From NCBI GenBank assembly GCA_022402505.1, contig JAKRSE010000297.1:1-10204 (forward strand): 10,204 nt of DNA. Direction: 5' to 3'. Numbering within the stretch: position 1 is the first letter of the stretch; the number at the start of each line of letters is the position of its first letter. The stretch comes from Fimbriimonadaceae bacterium. Lineage in GTDB: Bacteria > Armatimonadota > Fimbriimonadia > Fimbriimonadales > Fimbriimonadaceae. The position numbers and the translations under genes are program-made. The notes beneath the pieces were generated by a model that was given only the letters and a program-made list of their open reading frames with translations, was not told where the DNA came from and searched no databases. Shown here in pieces: positions 1 to 7,171 of this stretch.

Positions 1-660
1 AACCGAGACTCGGGCGACATCGCACCGCAGAGCTCGATCAAGACCACGGTTCCCGGCTGGGCTTTCCTGACCGGCCCCGCGACGGTCCAGTTCGACGGAA
101 ACCCGGCCGCTTCCCGAACCGATCCGGCCCTGGCCTCGCGACTCGCCGACGGCGGCGCGCAGATCTCGGCCCAGACGGGAGAGATGCTCTTTCAGCGGGG
201 CCGACGGACGATCGTCATCAACGCACCGTCGGCTCAGGGTGCAGCCTCCTTCTGGAGCGGCGAGATCCGGACGCGGGACATGACCTTCCGATCGAGCAAC
301 CGCTATGGTGCGGTGGCGGCGGTCTCACTGGACGACCGGCCCCTGGCGACTTCCGAGAAGATCCTGATCCAGTACGGCACCCAGGTCCGCCCGACCGGCT
401 GGCAGGACAAGCCCGTGCGCCTGACCCTGAGCGAAGGCGTCGAGAGAGACGGGTTCGAGGTCGTGAACTACGGCCGGGCCCCGTGGCGGGTGAAGAAGGC
501 GGCCATGGACTTCACCCTGGCCAACAGCCGCGTGAAGCGGATGCGGGTCTTGGATGAGCAGATGATGGAGGTCTCGGTGCAGCCTCTCGCCTCGGCCGGG
601 GCCGGCCGCGTTCGCGGGACGTTCCCGGAAGCGGCGATCTCGGTGGTTCTGACTCCGTGA
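1..660 (+). CDS. 3' end of a large secreted/glycoside-hydrolase-like protein (5'-partial)
   Basis: The reading frame is open from the first base and ends at TGA 658-660, so 219 C-terminal residues are visible and the true start lies outside the window. The visible part is rich in short beta-strand-like runs, with the stretch GEMLFQRGRRTIVINAPSAQ at about residues 60-79, followed by a segment of the type 'SFWSGEIRTRDMTF' and then AVAAVSLDDRPLATSEKILI. From memory, this order (a strand that reads as an internal label, 'INAP..QG', 'VSLDDRPL..S.KIL') recurs in C-terminal beta-sandwich domains of large glycoside-hydrolase-like proteins. No catalytic domain is visible, so neither enzyme class nor substrate can be assigned. 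The gene converges on the apiose operon, with 33 bp between the stop codons. A role in releasing plant sugars would fit that neighbourhood but is only inference. Alternative: the C-terminal domain of another exported protein. Confidence 0.6.
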   Translation, partial: NRDSGDIAPQSSIKTTVPGWAFLTGPATVQFDGNPAASRTDPALASRLADGGAQISAQTGEMLFQRGRRTIVINAPSAQGAASFWSGEIRTRDMTFRSSNRYGAVAAVSLDDRPLATSEKILIQYGTQVRPTGWQDKPVRLTLSEGVERDGFEVVNYGRAPWRVKKAAMDFTLANSRVKRMRVLDEQMMEVSVQPLASAGAGRVRGTFPEAAISVVLTP

Positions 661-668
661 TGACGTCG

Positions 669-684
669 GGTCCCGGCCGGGACC
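669..684. terminator. Candidate bidirectional terminator hairpin
   Basis: GGTCCCGGCCGGGACC is a perfect 16-bp palindrome in the short gap between two convergent genes. It folds as a 6-bp GC-rich stem with a GGCC loop. No clear T-run follows on either strand, so efficient intrinsic termination is uncertain; position is the main argument. Confidence 0.4.
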
Positions 685-693
685 TGACCGTCT

Positions 694-1545
694 TCAGCCC
701 GCAGGCTTGCCTTGGACGATGGCTTCGACCTGTTCCCGGACGCTCTCCGGTTCAAAGACCCGCTGCCAATCCTCCTTGAAGAGCATCTTCCGGCCGTGCT
801 CGATGATGAGCTTGGCTCCGTCGCTGAAGGGCGAGCCGACCTCGCCGAAGACGATGGCGAGCGGGATGTTCACGTGGCCCATCATGAAGTCCTTGGCGGC
901 TTCGGGCGGCACGCCTTTGGCGATCGCCAGGTCCATCGCCTCGCGGATGATGGTGCAGCAGCAGGCGGTGACCGTCTCGGCCATCGCCGGCTCCAGAATC
1001 GCCATCTGCTCGACCGTGATCCGGTGGCTGCGGGTGACGGGGGCATACATGGCGGTCGCCAGAGCCTCGCCGCCGCCATAGGCTTCGTCCGGCCCGGACA
1101 TCAGGGCGCAGACGATGGCCTGCTTGGCCTTGACCCCGCCGAAGAAGTCTCGCCGGGCCTCCGGGTCGGTCTCGTCGCCGAAGAGGGGCGGATGGCAGGG
1201 ATGGGTGACGAACCGGGAGATGTCCGGACGGTCGGCCAAGACTCCTGCATGGGCGGCGGCGGGGTCCAGGGTCAGCATCATGGCGCCGGGCTTCATCAGG
1301 GGCGCCGTGTCGTGGCTCACCCGACCCAGAATCGTGTCCGGGAGGGCGAGGATGACGTAGTCCGCCTTGGGAACGGCCTCGGCGGCCGGGACCGGCGTCA
1401 GACCGCGCTCGGCCAGCCGCCCCGCACCGGCTTCACTGGGCTCGATCGGGAGGAGGTCGTAGTCGGGGTGGTTCTTCAGGTTGTCGACGATCCGGCAGCC
1501 CATCTTGCCGCCGGCGCCCAGGAGGGCGACGATTTTCTTGCTCAT
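694..1545 (-). CDS. apnO: D-apionate oxidoisomerase-like NAD-dependent dehydrogenase (ApnO)
   Basis: This 283-residue protein belongs to the Rossmann-fold family whose C-terminal half is the phosphogluconate-dehydrogenase-type helical domain. Residues 10-16 are the dinucleotide motif GAGGKMG, and E35 (IEPSEAG) sits where an acidic residue would favour NAD over NADP. Residues 115-125 read HPCHPPLFGDE, which I recall as characteristic of D-apionate oxidoisomerases. The rest of the alignable pattern also fits: EARRDFFGG, QAIVCALMSGPDEAY, QMAILEPAMAETV and AAKDFMMGHVNI. The family oxidises and isomerises D-apionate to 3-oxoisoapionate in the cytosol. The start is set by the ATGA overlap with the preceding apsD stop codon (1542-1545); a longer in-frame extension to 1833 only reads antisense-frame material inside apsD. 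It is the last gene of the apnL-apsD-apnO operon. Less specific alternative: another hydroxy-acid dehydrogenase with the same C-terminal domain. Confidence 0.78.
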   Translation of the reverse strand: MSKKIVALLGAGGKMGCRIVDNLKNHPDYDLLPIEPSEAGAGRLAERGLTPVPAAEAVPKADYVILALPDTILGRVSHDTAPLMKPGAMMLTLDPAAAHAGVLADRPDISRFVTHPCHPPLFGDETDPEARRDFFGGVKAKQAIVCALMSGPDEAYGGGEALATAMYAPVTRSHRITVEQMAILEPAMAETVTACCCTIIREAMDLAIAKGVPPEAAKDFMMGHVNIPLAIVFGEVGSPFSDGAKLIIEHGRKMLFKEDWQRVFEPESVREQVEAIVQGKPAG

Positions 1546-2564
1546 GGAGTCTCTCGAGGAATGACGGTCCGGCCGGACTCGGCGGACAGATAGGATGCAA
1601 AGACCAGCTCCATCGTCTTGAGGTTCTCGTGCCCTTCGGTGCCGCAGGGGCCGCCGGATCGGAGAGCCCGGGCGAGGTCCGTGCAGCAGGCGACGATGGA
1701 GTCGTGAACCTGGGCGTAGGCGGGGTCGGCCCAGGGATGGAGGGTCGGGACGATCAGGCTCTCGGTCGTGCCCTGGCGGGTCGTCACCAGGATCCTGCCG
1801 CCCTTGCGAAGCTCGATGGAGCCGTCGCGGCATTCGATTGTGATGTAGGTTTCCGGGAAACTCTCATCGGCCAGCGGACTGGCGTAGCTCATGTCGCAGG
1901 TCACGATCGGGCACCGATCCATCTCCATCGTCACGGTCGCGACATCCTCTCCCCGAATGTCGTTGACCCGGGTGTGGAGGCAGTGAAGGCTCCTCGCTTC
2001 GCCGAAAAGACGCCTTGCGACATCGAGGATGTGGCTGCCGATGTCGGTGAGGATGAAGCGATCGATCTGGGCCAGGAAGGGCTGATTGTCGAAGACCGGA
2101 AAGGAGGTGCTGAAGTTGAGCCGCGCCCGGTGTGCCGGCCCGAGGGCTCCCTCTTCGAAGAGGCGGACCACTTCCAGAATCGGAGCCTGCCATCGCCAGT
2201 TTTCGTGGATCAGCAGGCGGCCGGCGGATCGGTCCGCCGCCTCAGACATTTCCCGACACTCGGCAAGTGACTCTGCCATCGGCTTCTGGCAGATGACATG
2301 GATGCCCCGGTTCAGCCCGGCCAGAGCCGCGGTCCGATGGTGTTCCACGGCGGTGATGACATCCAGAACGTCTGGGTGGGCCTGCTCCAGCATCGCCTCC
2401 AGGTCGGTGAAGACCTGCGGGATTCCGAACTCGGCGGCCAGGGATTCGGCCCGTTCAGGAGTTCTGTTCCAGATGGCCACGATCTCCGGCGGGTCCGGGA
2501 TCGTCCGCCAGCCGTGAAGCTGAAACCTGGTCCAAAAGCCTGCTCCGGCGACTGCGATCTTCAT
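1542..2564 (-). CDS. apsD: D-apiose dehydrogenase-like Gfo/Idh/MocA oxidoreductase (ApsD)
   Basis: This 340-residue Gfo/Idh/MocA family protein has the N-terminal Rossmann motif (MKIAVAGAGFW, glycines 7 and 9). CQKPMAE at 92-98 is the family EKP-type motif, with K94. HENWRWQAP follows at 120-128. The segment FPVFDNQPFLAQIDRF at 155-170 leads into LTDIGSHILDVAR, where D174 and H178 form the usual active-site pair next to K94. The combination 'CQKPMA', 'HENWRWQAP' and 'DNQPFL..I..FILTDIGSHILD' matches what I remember of D-apiose dehydrogenases, which oxidise D-apiose to D-apionolactone with NAD. The length is normal for the family. Its ATG overlaps the apnL stop (ATGA, 2561-2564) and its stop overlaps the apnO start, so the three genes should be translationally coupled. 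Alternative: a dehydrogenase for another sugar, but flanking apnL- and apnO-like genes argue for apiose. Confidence 0.8.
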   Translation of the reverse strand: MKIAVAGAGFWTRFQLHGWRTIPDPPEIVAIWNRTPERAESLAAEFGIPQVFTDLEAMLEQAHPDVLDVITAVEHHRTAALAGLNRGIHVICQKPMAESLAECREMSEAADRSAGRLLIHENWRWQAPILEVVRLFEEGALGPAHRARLNFSTSFPVFDNQPFLAQIDRFILTDIGSHILDVARRLFGEARSLHCLHTRVNDIRGEDVATVTMEMDRCPIVTCDMSYASPLADESFPETYITIECRDGSIELRKGGRILVTTRQGTTESLIVPTLHPWADPAYAQVHDSIVACCTDLARALRSGGPCGTEGHENLKTMELVFASYLSAESGRTVIPRETP

Positions 2565-4033
2565 GATTCGATCATCTCCAAGGGTCCAAGAATCGTGCCT
2601 TCTGCTTCAGCGGGCCAGGCGGAGCAGTTGAGGACCGCCGTCTTCGGCCCGTCCGGCCCGGCCATGGCGAAGCGGACCAGCCACGGGTTTTCGGGGGATC
2701 GGATCATCCGCACCGGCGACCCCTCGGCCCGACGCCAGACGGCCGCGGCCTCCCCTACCGACCAGGCCAGTTCATCGAGCGACCAGAGGAGGGCGAAGTC
2801 GGCACCGGCGGCGGAGGCAACCCACGGCATCAGCCTCCGCCAAGTCCGGCCGGCGAGACCGTTCGCAGCCCGACCCAGAACCGTCTCCAGCCCGCCGCCG
2901 AAGTGGATCGGCAGCAGGGCGACTGCCGCCCCGGGGTCGATCTTCCGCGCCGAGGCCGCCTGCACCGGGATCATCAGAGCGTTCTCCAGAATGTCCAGGT
3001 CCTGGAAGGCGTGAACCTGGGGCTGAACCGGATAGGCGAGACCCGCGAACTCGCCCTGCGCCGGGCGATTCCGATTCAGCTCGGTGAAGTTGCCGTCGCG
3101 GATCAGCCAGTCGCCGGGGGTGCGGCCGTCGGTCACTCGTGCCGCCCAGGCTCCGTCCGGAGCGAGGCCTTCGGGGTCACGGATCACGGTCCCCGCCTGG
3201 TCCAGCCGGGAGATGGCGGGTGCGGTCCATCCGGGTTCGCGGAAGTCGGCATAGAAAAGTCCGCGCCAGGGGATCGAGCCTTCAGGCAGGTCGTCGGGGG
3301 ACTGGCCTGGGGCGAGCCGAACCAGCCACCGAGGCACCCGGCCGATGAATTCCGGAGCGCGAAAGGCTCCGGTCCCGCCGGTCGTCACGGTGATCTTGTG
3401 GCGGATGGGGGCATCCGGCGCGACCTCGTAGGGGGAAGGCAGGCCCAGCGGCCGGCAGTAGGTTTTGAAGCTGGCATCGCTCCAATTCCGCTGGTCTTCC
3501 ATCTCGAAGACCTCCCCTTCGAACTGGATCGTCGGTCCGCCTTCCACCTCCAGCCGGGCGATGTCCAGGACGGGCTGGTGGGGCGCGATTTCAACGGGGA
3601 ATCCAAGCCGCTCGGTCCCGCCGTCCGGGTGGGTGACTTGGAGGGCGGCGCCCGCCTGCTCGGCCGGATGGAGAAGGCAGAGCCCGGTCCGCATGGTCTG
3701 GAACCGCTCTTGGGCCGTGCCTTCAACCTCGAAGGTCAGCCCCTCTCCCGGGTGGAGGCGGATGCGGCCGTGGAAGCTGAACCGGCGGCTGACGTGTCGA
3801 GTCTGGAATTCCACGACCACCGCGCCATCCTCCTCCCGCACGACGGCCTCGGTCTCCCCGGGAACCGTCCCCCAAGACTCGTCGCGGACGGCGGCATAAA
3901 TGGCTCGGACCTGCTCTTCTCCCCGCCAGGTCAGCCTCCGCAACCAGCCGGACCAGGGTTCAAAATCGACCTCCCAATCCCCTGCGGCCAGCCGCCAGGG
4001 AGCCGCTCCATTCATCCCTTGCACCATACCCAT
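2561..4033 (-). CDS. apnL: D-apionate lactonase-like protein (ApnL), possibly with a shortened second domain
   Basis: This 490-residue protein would hydrolyse D-apionolactone to D-apionate, the step between ApsD and ApnO. The first ~220 residues look like a beta-sandwich. They carry RAIYAAVRDESWGTVP at 43-58 and MEDQRNWSDASFKTYCRPLG at 178-197, both of which I recall as signatures of apionolactonases. The C-terminal part carries GNFTELNRNRP at 314-324 and then a 'QPQVHAFQDLDILENA' segment, also family-like. Between about 230 and 313 the protein looks shorter than expected for a complete barrel domain. There is no signal peptide, which fits a cytosolic enzyme. The ATG at 4033 was chosen because AGGAAAGG ends four bases upstream; ATGs at 4027 and 4015 are possible. 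It is the first gene of the operon, and its stop overlaps apsD (ATGA). It diverges from the HD-domain gene. Confidence 0.75.
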   Translation of the reverse strand: MGMVQGMNGAAPWRLAAGDWEVDFEPWSGWLRRLTWRGEEQVRAIYAAVRDESWGTVPGETEAVVREEDGAVVVEFQTRHVSRRFSFHGRIRLHPGEGLTFEVEGTAQERFQTMRTGLCLLHPAEQAGAALQVTHPDGGTERLGFPVEIAPHQPVLDIARLEVEGGPTIQFEGEVFEMEDQRNWSDASFKTYCRPLGLPSPYEVAPDAPIRHKITVTTGGTGAFRAPEFIGRVPRWLVRLAPGQSPDDLPEGSIPWRGLFYADFREPGWTAPAISRLDQAGTVIRDPEGLAPDGAWAARVTDGRTPGDWLIRDGNFTELNRNRPAQGEFAGLAYPVQPQVHAFQDLDILENALMIPVQAASARKIDPGAAVALLPIHFGGGLETVLGRAANGLAGRTWRRLMPWVASAAGADFALLWSLDELAWSVGEAAAVWRRAEGSPVRMIRSPENPWLVRFAMAGPDGPKTAVLNCSAWPAEAEGTILGPLEMIES

Positions 4034-4088
4034 GAATCCTTTCCTGAGGCTGAGATCGGGCCTGGATTCTGCCGATGTATCAGGAGGG

Positions 4089-5447
4089 ATGCAGGCGGTT
4101 CGAGGCATGGGTGAATCGACGCTGGTCAGGCTGCTCAGCGGTCTGAGCCTGTCCCTCGATCTGGTCGAGGGGCACCACCCCGGACACGCGATCCGGGTCG
4201 CCCGATTCGCCATGCTTCTCGCCCGGCCGCTGGAGCTCTCGCCCGAACAGGTCCGAGTCCTCGTTCTGGCCGCGCTCCTGAAGGATTCCGGATGTTCGGC
4301 GGCCGCCCACCGCGTGCATCGGATCTTCGGCGGAGACGACCGTCTCGCCGCCACGGTCGTCAAGTTCACCGACTGGTCGAACCCCTACCGCGCCGTGAAG
4401 AGCGCATTGATCTACGGCGACAAGGAGGACGGCTGGGGCGGTCTGGGGATGCGCTTGGCCCGGGGATTCCACTGGCCGCGCCGCGTGATGCAGGAGATCG
4501 GCGAGGCCCGACGTCTGCACGGATCGCAGGTGGCCGCGGAGCTCGGCTGCCCGCCTGAAGTCGCCCAGGCCATCCGCTGTCTGGATGAACACTTCGACGG
4601 TTCAGGGGCGCCTCAGGGGCTTCGAGGCGAAGAGATTCCTCTCGCGGCTCGAATCCTGACTCTGGCCCAGACGTTCGACGAATTCGCCGTCCGGTTCGGT
4701 CTGACGGTGGCGCTCCGGATGCTGGCCGAACGGTCCGGCTCCTGGTTCGATTCCGACCTGGTGGCCGCCGTGGACACGTTCAGCTATTCAGCCGAGTTTT
4801 GGGAGGACTGGGAGACCATGATCGAGACCCCTCCGCGAGGCCTGGACCTGCCCGGCGACGTGGATGACCTGGACGAAGATCGGCTCGATCTGGTCTGCAG
4901 CACCTTCGCCCGGATCATCGACGCCAAATCGGTGTTCACCGCCGGGCACTCAAGCCGGGTGGCGCGGATGGCGGCGGCGACGGGTCGGCGGCTGGGGCAC
5001 GACCCGCTTCGGGTCGCCGAGCTGCGCCGTGCCGGCTGGCTTCATGACATCGCCAAACTGGGGGTGCCGACCGCCGTGCTGGACAAGCCCGGCCGCCTTT
5101 CCGGGGATGAAGCATCCGCGATCCGCGCCACGATCTCCTTCACCCGGGATCTCCTGCATCCGCTGCCGGGGCTGGAGCGGGTCGGCGAGATCGCCTGGGT
5201 CCACCATCGGATGCTCGACGACGCCGGCGTCTGGCGAGGTCTGACGGCCGATTCACTGGACCAGGATCAGCAGATTCTGGCCTTGGCCGACATGTTCGAC
5301 GCCTCGGTCAGCGAGCGGCCGTACAAGACTCCCCTGACCTCCGCCGAGGCCATGCGCAACCTCCACGCCCGCCTCCACGGCGTCTTCGACCCGGCTGTGA
5401 TCAGCGTGTTCGAGGACTCCTGGGACACCTTCCGGCAGGTGGTCTGA
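4089..5447 (+). CDS. Double HD-GYP-like phosphohydrolase protein
   Basis: This protein of about 452 residues has two tandem HD-GYP-like halves and no membrane segment. Half 1 starts LVEGHHPGHAIRVARFAMLL (H29, H30, H33). It reads LLKDSGC where an HD motif is expected (K65-D66) and then LDEHFDGSGAPQGLRGEEIP, with H168 and GAP in place of GYP. Half 2 has GHSSRVARMAA (H287), a proper WLHDIAKLGVP (H319-D320), LDKPGRL, and then HHRMLDDAGVWRGL (H372-H373) with GVW instead of GYP. It ends with ALADMFDASVSERPYK. HD-GYP proteins commonly hydrolyse cyclic di-GMP; here only half 2 keeps most metal ligands, so activity and substrate are uncertain. The start is uncertain: ATG 4089 has AGGAGGG immediately upstream but too close, ATG 4107 leaves it too far, and ATG 4032 would overlap the divergent apnL start. 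The stop is 11 bp from the convergent G1 stop. Confidence 0.8.
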   Translation: MQAVRGMGESTLVRLLSGLSLSLDLVEGHHPGHAIRVARFAMLLARPLELSPEQVRVLVLAALLKDSGCSAAAHRVHRIFGGDDRLAATVVKFTDWSNPYRAVKSALIYGDKEDGWGGLGMRLARGFHWPRRVMQEIGEARRLHGSQVAAELGCPPEVAQAIRCLDEHFDGSGAPQGLRGEEIPLAARILTLAQTFDEFAVRFGLTVALRMLAERSGSWFDSDLVAAVDTFSYSAEFWEDWETMIETPPRGLDLPGDVDDLDEDRLDLVCSTFARIIDAKSVFTAGHSSRVARMAAATGRRLGHDPLRVAELRRAGWLHDIAKLGVPTAVLDKPGRLSGDEASAIRATISFTRDLLHPLPGLERVGEIAWVHHRMLDDAGVWRGLTADSLDQDQQILALADMFDASVSERPYKTPLTSAEAMRNLHARLHGVFDPAVISVFEDSWDTFRQVV

Positions 5448-5458
5448 CCGACCATTCG

Positions 5459-6400
5459 TTAGGGCCTGATCGAAAAATACTCCACACTCCCGGTGCCGCC
5501 GCTGCCGAACATGACTAAAGCGGCTTGGTAGGAGACGCGGAATTGCGTCCGTTGAAGGACGAGATCCACCGTTGCTTCGTCGGCCGCGCCCGAGTCCAAC
5601 AACTTCTGGCGGAGAGCGGCCTGATCCTGTGGGGACAGCTCGGTGAAGCCGCCTCGGGCGGGCAGACTGCGGTAGATCTGGCCGCCCTGACTTGCAGTCT
5701 GCATCAACCTTTGCCAGCGCGCCAGTCTGCCTGCGGACTCCTGTTCGACCAATCTGCTGAAGAAAACGGCGGCTTCTGCACTCAGCTTCGCGCGATCCCC
5801 GACGGTATCGCTCCGAATCACCAGCGAGGTGGAAGACAGCTCAGATTGATCCAGCCGGTCGTCTTTGGATTCTGCCATTCGTTCCCAGGCGGACAGGTCG
5901 CTCAGACTCCGAGCCTTCGTCGCTCTCATCTCCTCTCCGCGTGGGGCGAAGAGCAGATTGGCCCGACCGCCAGGCGTAACGACCTGGACCACTTGGACAA
6001 CCTGAAAAATGGGAGGAAAGGACGTTGGATCACGCTTGTGCGTCTCAAGCACAAAGCGGGCGGCAGGCGGCCCAAGGATCTCGGGTGTGAGCAGACCCCC
6101 GTTCGCAACAAGCGCGTCGAGGACTCGAGACTCCTCCCGCAACGTCGGCAACGGCGGCGCGTCGGCGAGGACGAGCAAGAGAGCGCCAGACTCCGGCAAC
6201 CTCCATGCTCCGAACAGCTTGTCACCCAGCACACGCTTCAGGGCTTCTTCGTCGAACCCTTTCACCGGATCATAGCTCCGTGGGGACTCAAAGACATGGT
6301 GCGCGCTCTTTCCTCCCAGAACAACGAGGTCGTGGGCAGCCGGGCCTGGGGAAGCCAGAATGGAGGCCGCCAGGGCGAGGACCGACGGGCCTACTGCCAT
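5459..6400 (-). CDS. G1: exported hypothetical protein, paralogue of G2 and G3
   Basis: I do not recognise the family. The protein has 313 residues and starts with a hydrophobic stretch (VLALAASILASPGPAA, ending near residue 22), so it may be exported, although the usual positive residues before it are missing. Conserved blocks shared with G2 are DLVVLGG (24-30), LFGAWRLPESGALLLVLADA (62-81), a 'SFPPIFQ...TPGGRANLLF' segment (about 128-151), a helical 'RLVEQESAGRLARWQRLM' region, and a 'YRSLPARGGFTELSPQDQAAL' segment. G3 shares the last blocks more weakly. The ATG lies 10 nt inside the end of P1 (ATGGCAGTAG), and GGAGGA lies about 12 nt upstream. A GTG at 6430 would give a 323-residue form, but the 6400 ATG is the one conserved in G2. 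No cysteine lipobox is seen. It is the last gene of cassette 1 and converges on the HD gene with an 11-bp gap, leaving no room for a separate terminator. Confidence 0.75.
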   Translation of the reverse strand: MAVGPSVLALAASILASPGPAAHDLVVLGGKSAHHVFESPRSYDPVKGFDEEALKRVLGDKLFGAWRLPESGALLLVLADAPPLPTLREESRVLDALVANGGLLTPEILGPPAARFVLETHKRDPTSFPPIFQVVQVVQVVTPGGRANLLFAPRGEEMRATKARSLSDLSAWERMAESKDDRLDQSELSSTSLVIRSDTVGDRAKLSAEAAVFFSRLVEQESAGRLARWQRLMQTASQGGQIYRSLPARGGFTELSPQDQAALRQKLLDSGAADEATVDLVLQRTQFRVSYQAALVMFGSGGTGSVEYFSIRP

Positions 6401-6939
6401 GACCAGGGGCCGTCCTCCAGGGCCGGCCACTCGCTGGAAAGCGAGAGGCTCCAGCGAAAGATCGGATGCGTGACCTGATCACCGTAGCCGGTCCTCTGGA
6501 CCTCCTGAACGTTCCCGTTCCCGTCCGTCCGGCGCCATTTCTCAGTCACGGTGTTCCGACGGATGAGAATTCGCCACTGATAGAACCTGGTCTCCGGATG
6601 CGGATTGCTCGCGGCCCAGTTGCCGGACGCCGTGAACGGGAAGGTCCCAAGCGGATCGAGGTAAGGATGCCAGTCAGGCCCGGGGGCGGGGGCGGGGTCC
6701 GAGCTTCCGGAAGCCGACTCCACACGCACAAAGTCATAGGTAAACTGAATGTAGTTCAGCGGTCCGGCAGAGTCGAAGGACCGGTGCACCGAAGGGCTTC
6801 CATAGGTGAACACGCTGGGAGGAGTGAGCTTCTGCCAGGCGCTCCAGATCGGCGGCGGGGGGTCGCCGGGCGGGGGCGGGCCGGCGGGGCAGGCGGCGGC
6901 TCCGGCGGAGAGGACTGCGGCGAGGGCCAGGGCTCTCAT
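6391..6939 (-). CDS. P1: lipoprotein-like partner protein of G1, constant head and variable body
   Basis: P1 has 182 residues and belongs to no family I recognise. Residues 1-17 (MRALALAAVLSAGAAAC) form a short signal sequence ending in a plausible lipobox with C17, followed by a proline-rich linker (PPPPGDPPPP, 21-30) and IWSAWQKLTPPS. The first ~40 codons are base-for-base identical to those of P3, but the body differs. The bodies are still homologous: YLDPLGTF..TA aligns with ILDPLGSWEFTA, and TVTEKWRRTDGNGNVQEVQR (130-149) aligns with AVTERWRRVDGAGNMQEVQR in P3. The C-terminus WPALEDGPWSWQ instead matches the end of P2 (NPALEDGPYPWQ). Its last 10 nt overlap the G1 start. The start ATG lies six bases after a -10-like hexamer, so the mRNA is probably leaderless. 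Likely an envelope-anchored protein; the alternative is release by signal peptidase I cleavage after the Ala run. Confidence 0.75.
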   Translation of the reverse strand: MRALALAAVLSAGAAACPAGPPPPGDPPPPIWSAWQKLTPPSVFTYGSPSVHRSFDSAGPLNYIQFTYDFVRVESASGSSDPAPAPGPDWHPYLDPLGTFPFTASGNWAASNPHPETRFYQWRILIRRNTVTEKWRRTDGNGNVQEVQRTGYGDQVTHPIFRWSLSLSSEWPALEDGPWSWQ

Positions 6940-6945
6940 GACAGC

Positions 6946-6974
6946 GTTCTACCGCCCCCCGCAATGCATGTCAA
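6946..6974 (-). promoter_or_regulatory. Promoter of the P1-G1 operon, leaderless geometry
   Basis: On the minus strand TTGACA (6974-6969) is a perfect -35 hexamer, followed by a 17-base spacer and TAGAAC (6951-6946) as -10. Only six bases, GCTGTC, separate the -10 from the P1 ATG, so transcription would start at or next to the A of the ATG. No Shine-Dalgarno site is present before P1, which agrees with a leaderless message. Confidence 0.65.
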
Positions 6975-7066
6975 GCAGAAGTGTTAAGAATGTCCCATCC
7001 ATGTTCGGCGAATGTGGAAACTCACCGGATCGAGAGGGCAGGCAGTCCTGGCGACCACACAAAAGG

Positions 7067-7103
7067 AGACCGCCGAGCCCCCGTGAGGGAGCTTCGGCGG
7101 TCT
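7067..7103 (-). terminator. Rho-independent terminator, duplicated rpsI terminator now ending the G2 transcript
   Basis: AGACCGCCGA (7067-7076) pairs perfectly with TCGGCGGTCT (7094-7103), and the stem can extend inward with GC pairs around a small bulge. On the minus strand the stem is followed by CC and then TTTT. It lies about 70 bp beyond the G2 stop and upstream of the P1 promoter, so it should separate the G2 and P1 transcripts. The sequence is the same as the terminator behind rpsI. Confidence 0.75.
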
Positions 7104-7130
7104 TGGGTTGGAGTCGTGAGACTGATCGGA

Positions 7131-7157
7131 TCAGCGCTTGACGAACTGGAAGCCGCG
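7131..7157 (-). pseudogene. Remnant of the rpsI 3' end (last 8 codons plus stop)
   Basis: These bases encode RGFQFVKR followed by TGA on the minus strand, identical to the last codons of the S9 gene at 10105-10131. No rpsI sequence lies upstream of 7157; the bases there are the short gap after G2. It is therefore a non-functional scar left by duplication or recombination at rpsI. The same frame stays open toward 7607, but only through antisense-frame G2 sequence. Confidence 0.85.
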
Positions 7158-7171
7158 ACCGGGAGAGTGCC

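Larger units (their letters stand above)
6821..7157. repeat. 337-bp perfect direct repeat, copy 1
   Basis: Read base by base, 6821-7157 is identical to 9795-10131 (offset 2,974) and identity stops abruptly at both ends: 6820 is A against T at 9794, and 7158 is A against G at 10132. In minus-strand order the unit contains the last eight codons and stop of rpsI, the rpsI terminator, the leaderless promoter, and the first ~40 codons of a P gene. This copy separates cassette 2 from cassette 1. Confidence 0.95.

Noticed and set aside
712..1593. Long plus-strand open frame (293 codons) opposite apnO
   Set aside because: It is a GC-rich shadow of the well-supported minus-strand gene; its translation has no family signal.
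2903..4114. Plus-strand open frame of 403 codons opposite apnL
   Set aside because: Antisense to clear apionolactonase motifs, low-complexity P/G/R-rich translation.
5977..6003. QVVQVVQVV run in G1, resembling a tandem repeat expansion
   Set aside because: G2 has the same length at this position (QLDQVLEVS), so it is substitution and not expansion.
6391..6430. Programmed -1 frameshift fusing P to G
   Set aside because: The frames would allow it, but no slippery heptamer is seen at any of the three junctions, and each G has its own start codon and export-like N-terminus.
5525..6478. Plus-strand open frame of 317 codons opposite G1
   Set aside because: G1 has conserved paralogues and a conserved start overlap; the plus-strand frame has neither.
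6821..7157. Insertion sequence or transposon end
   Set aside because: The repeat holds host rpsI codons, a terminator and a gene start; there are no terminal inverted repeats, target duplications or transposase.
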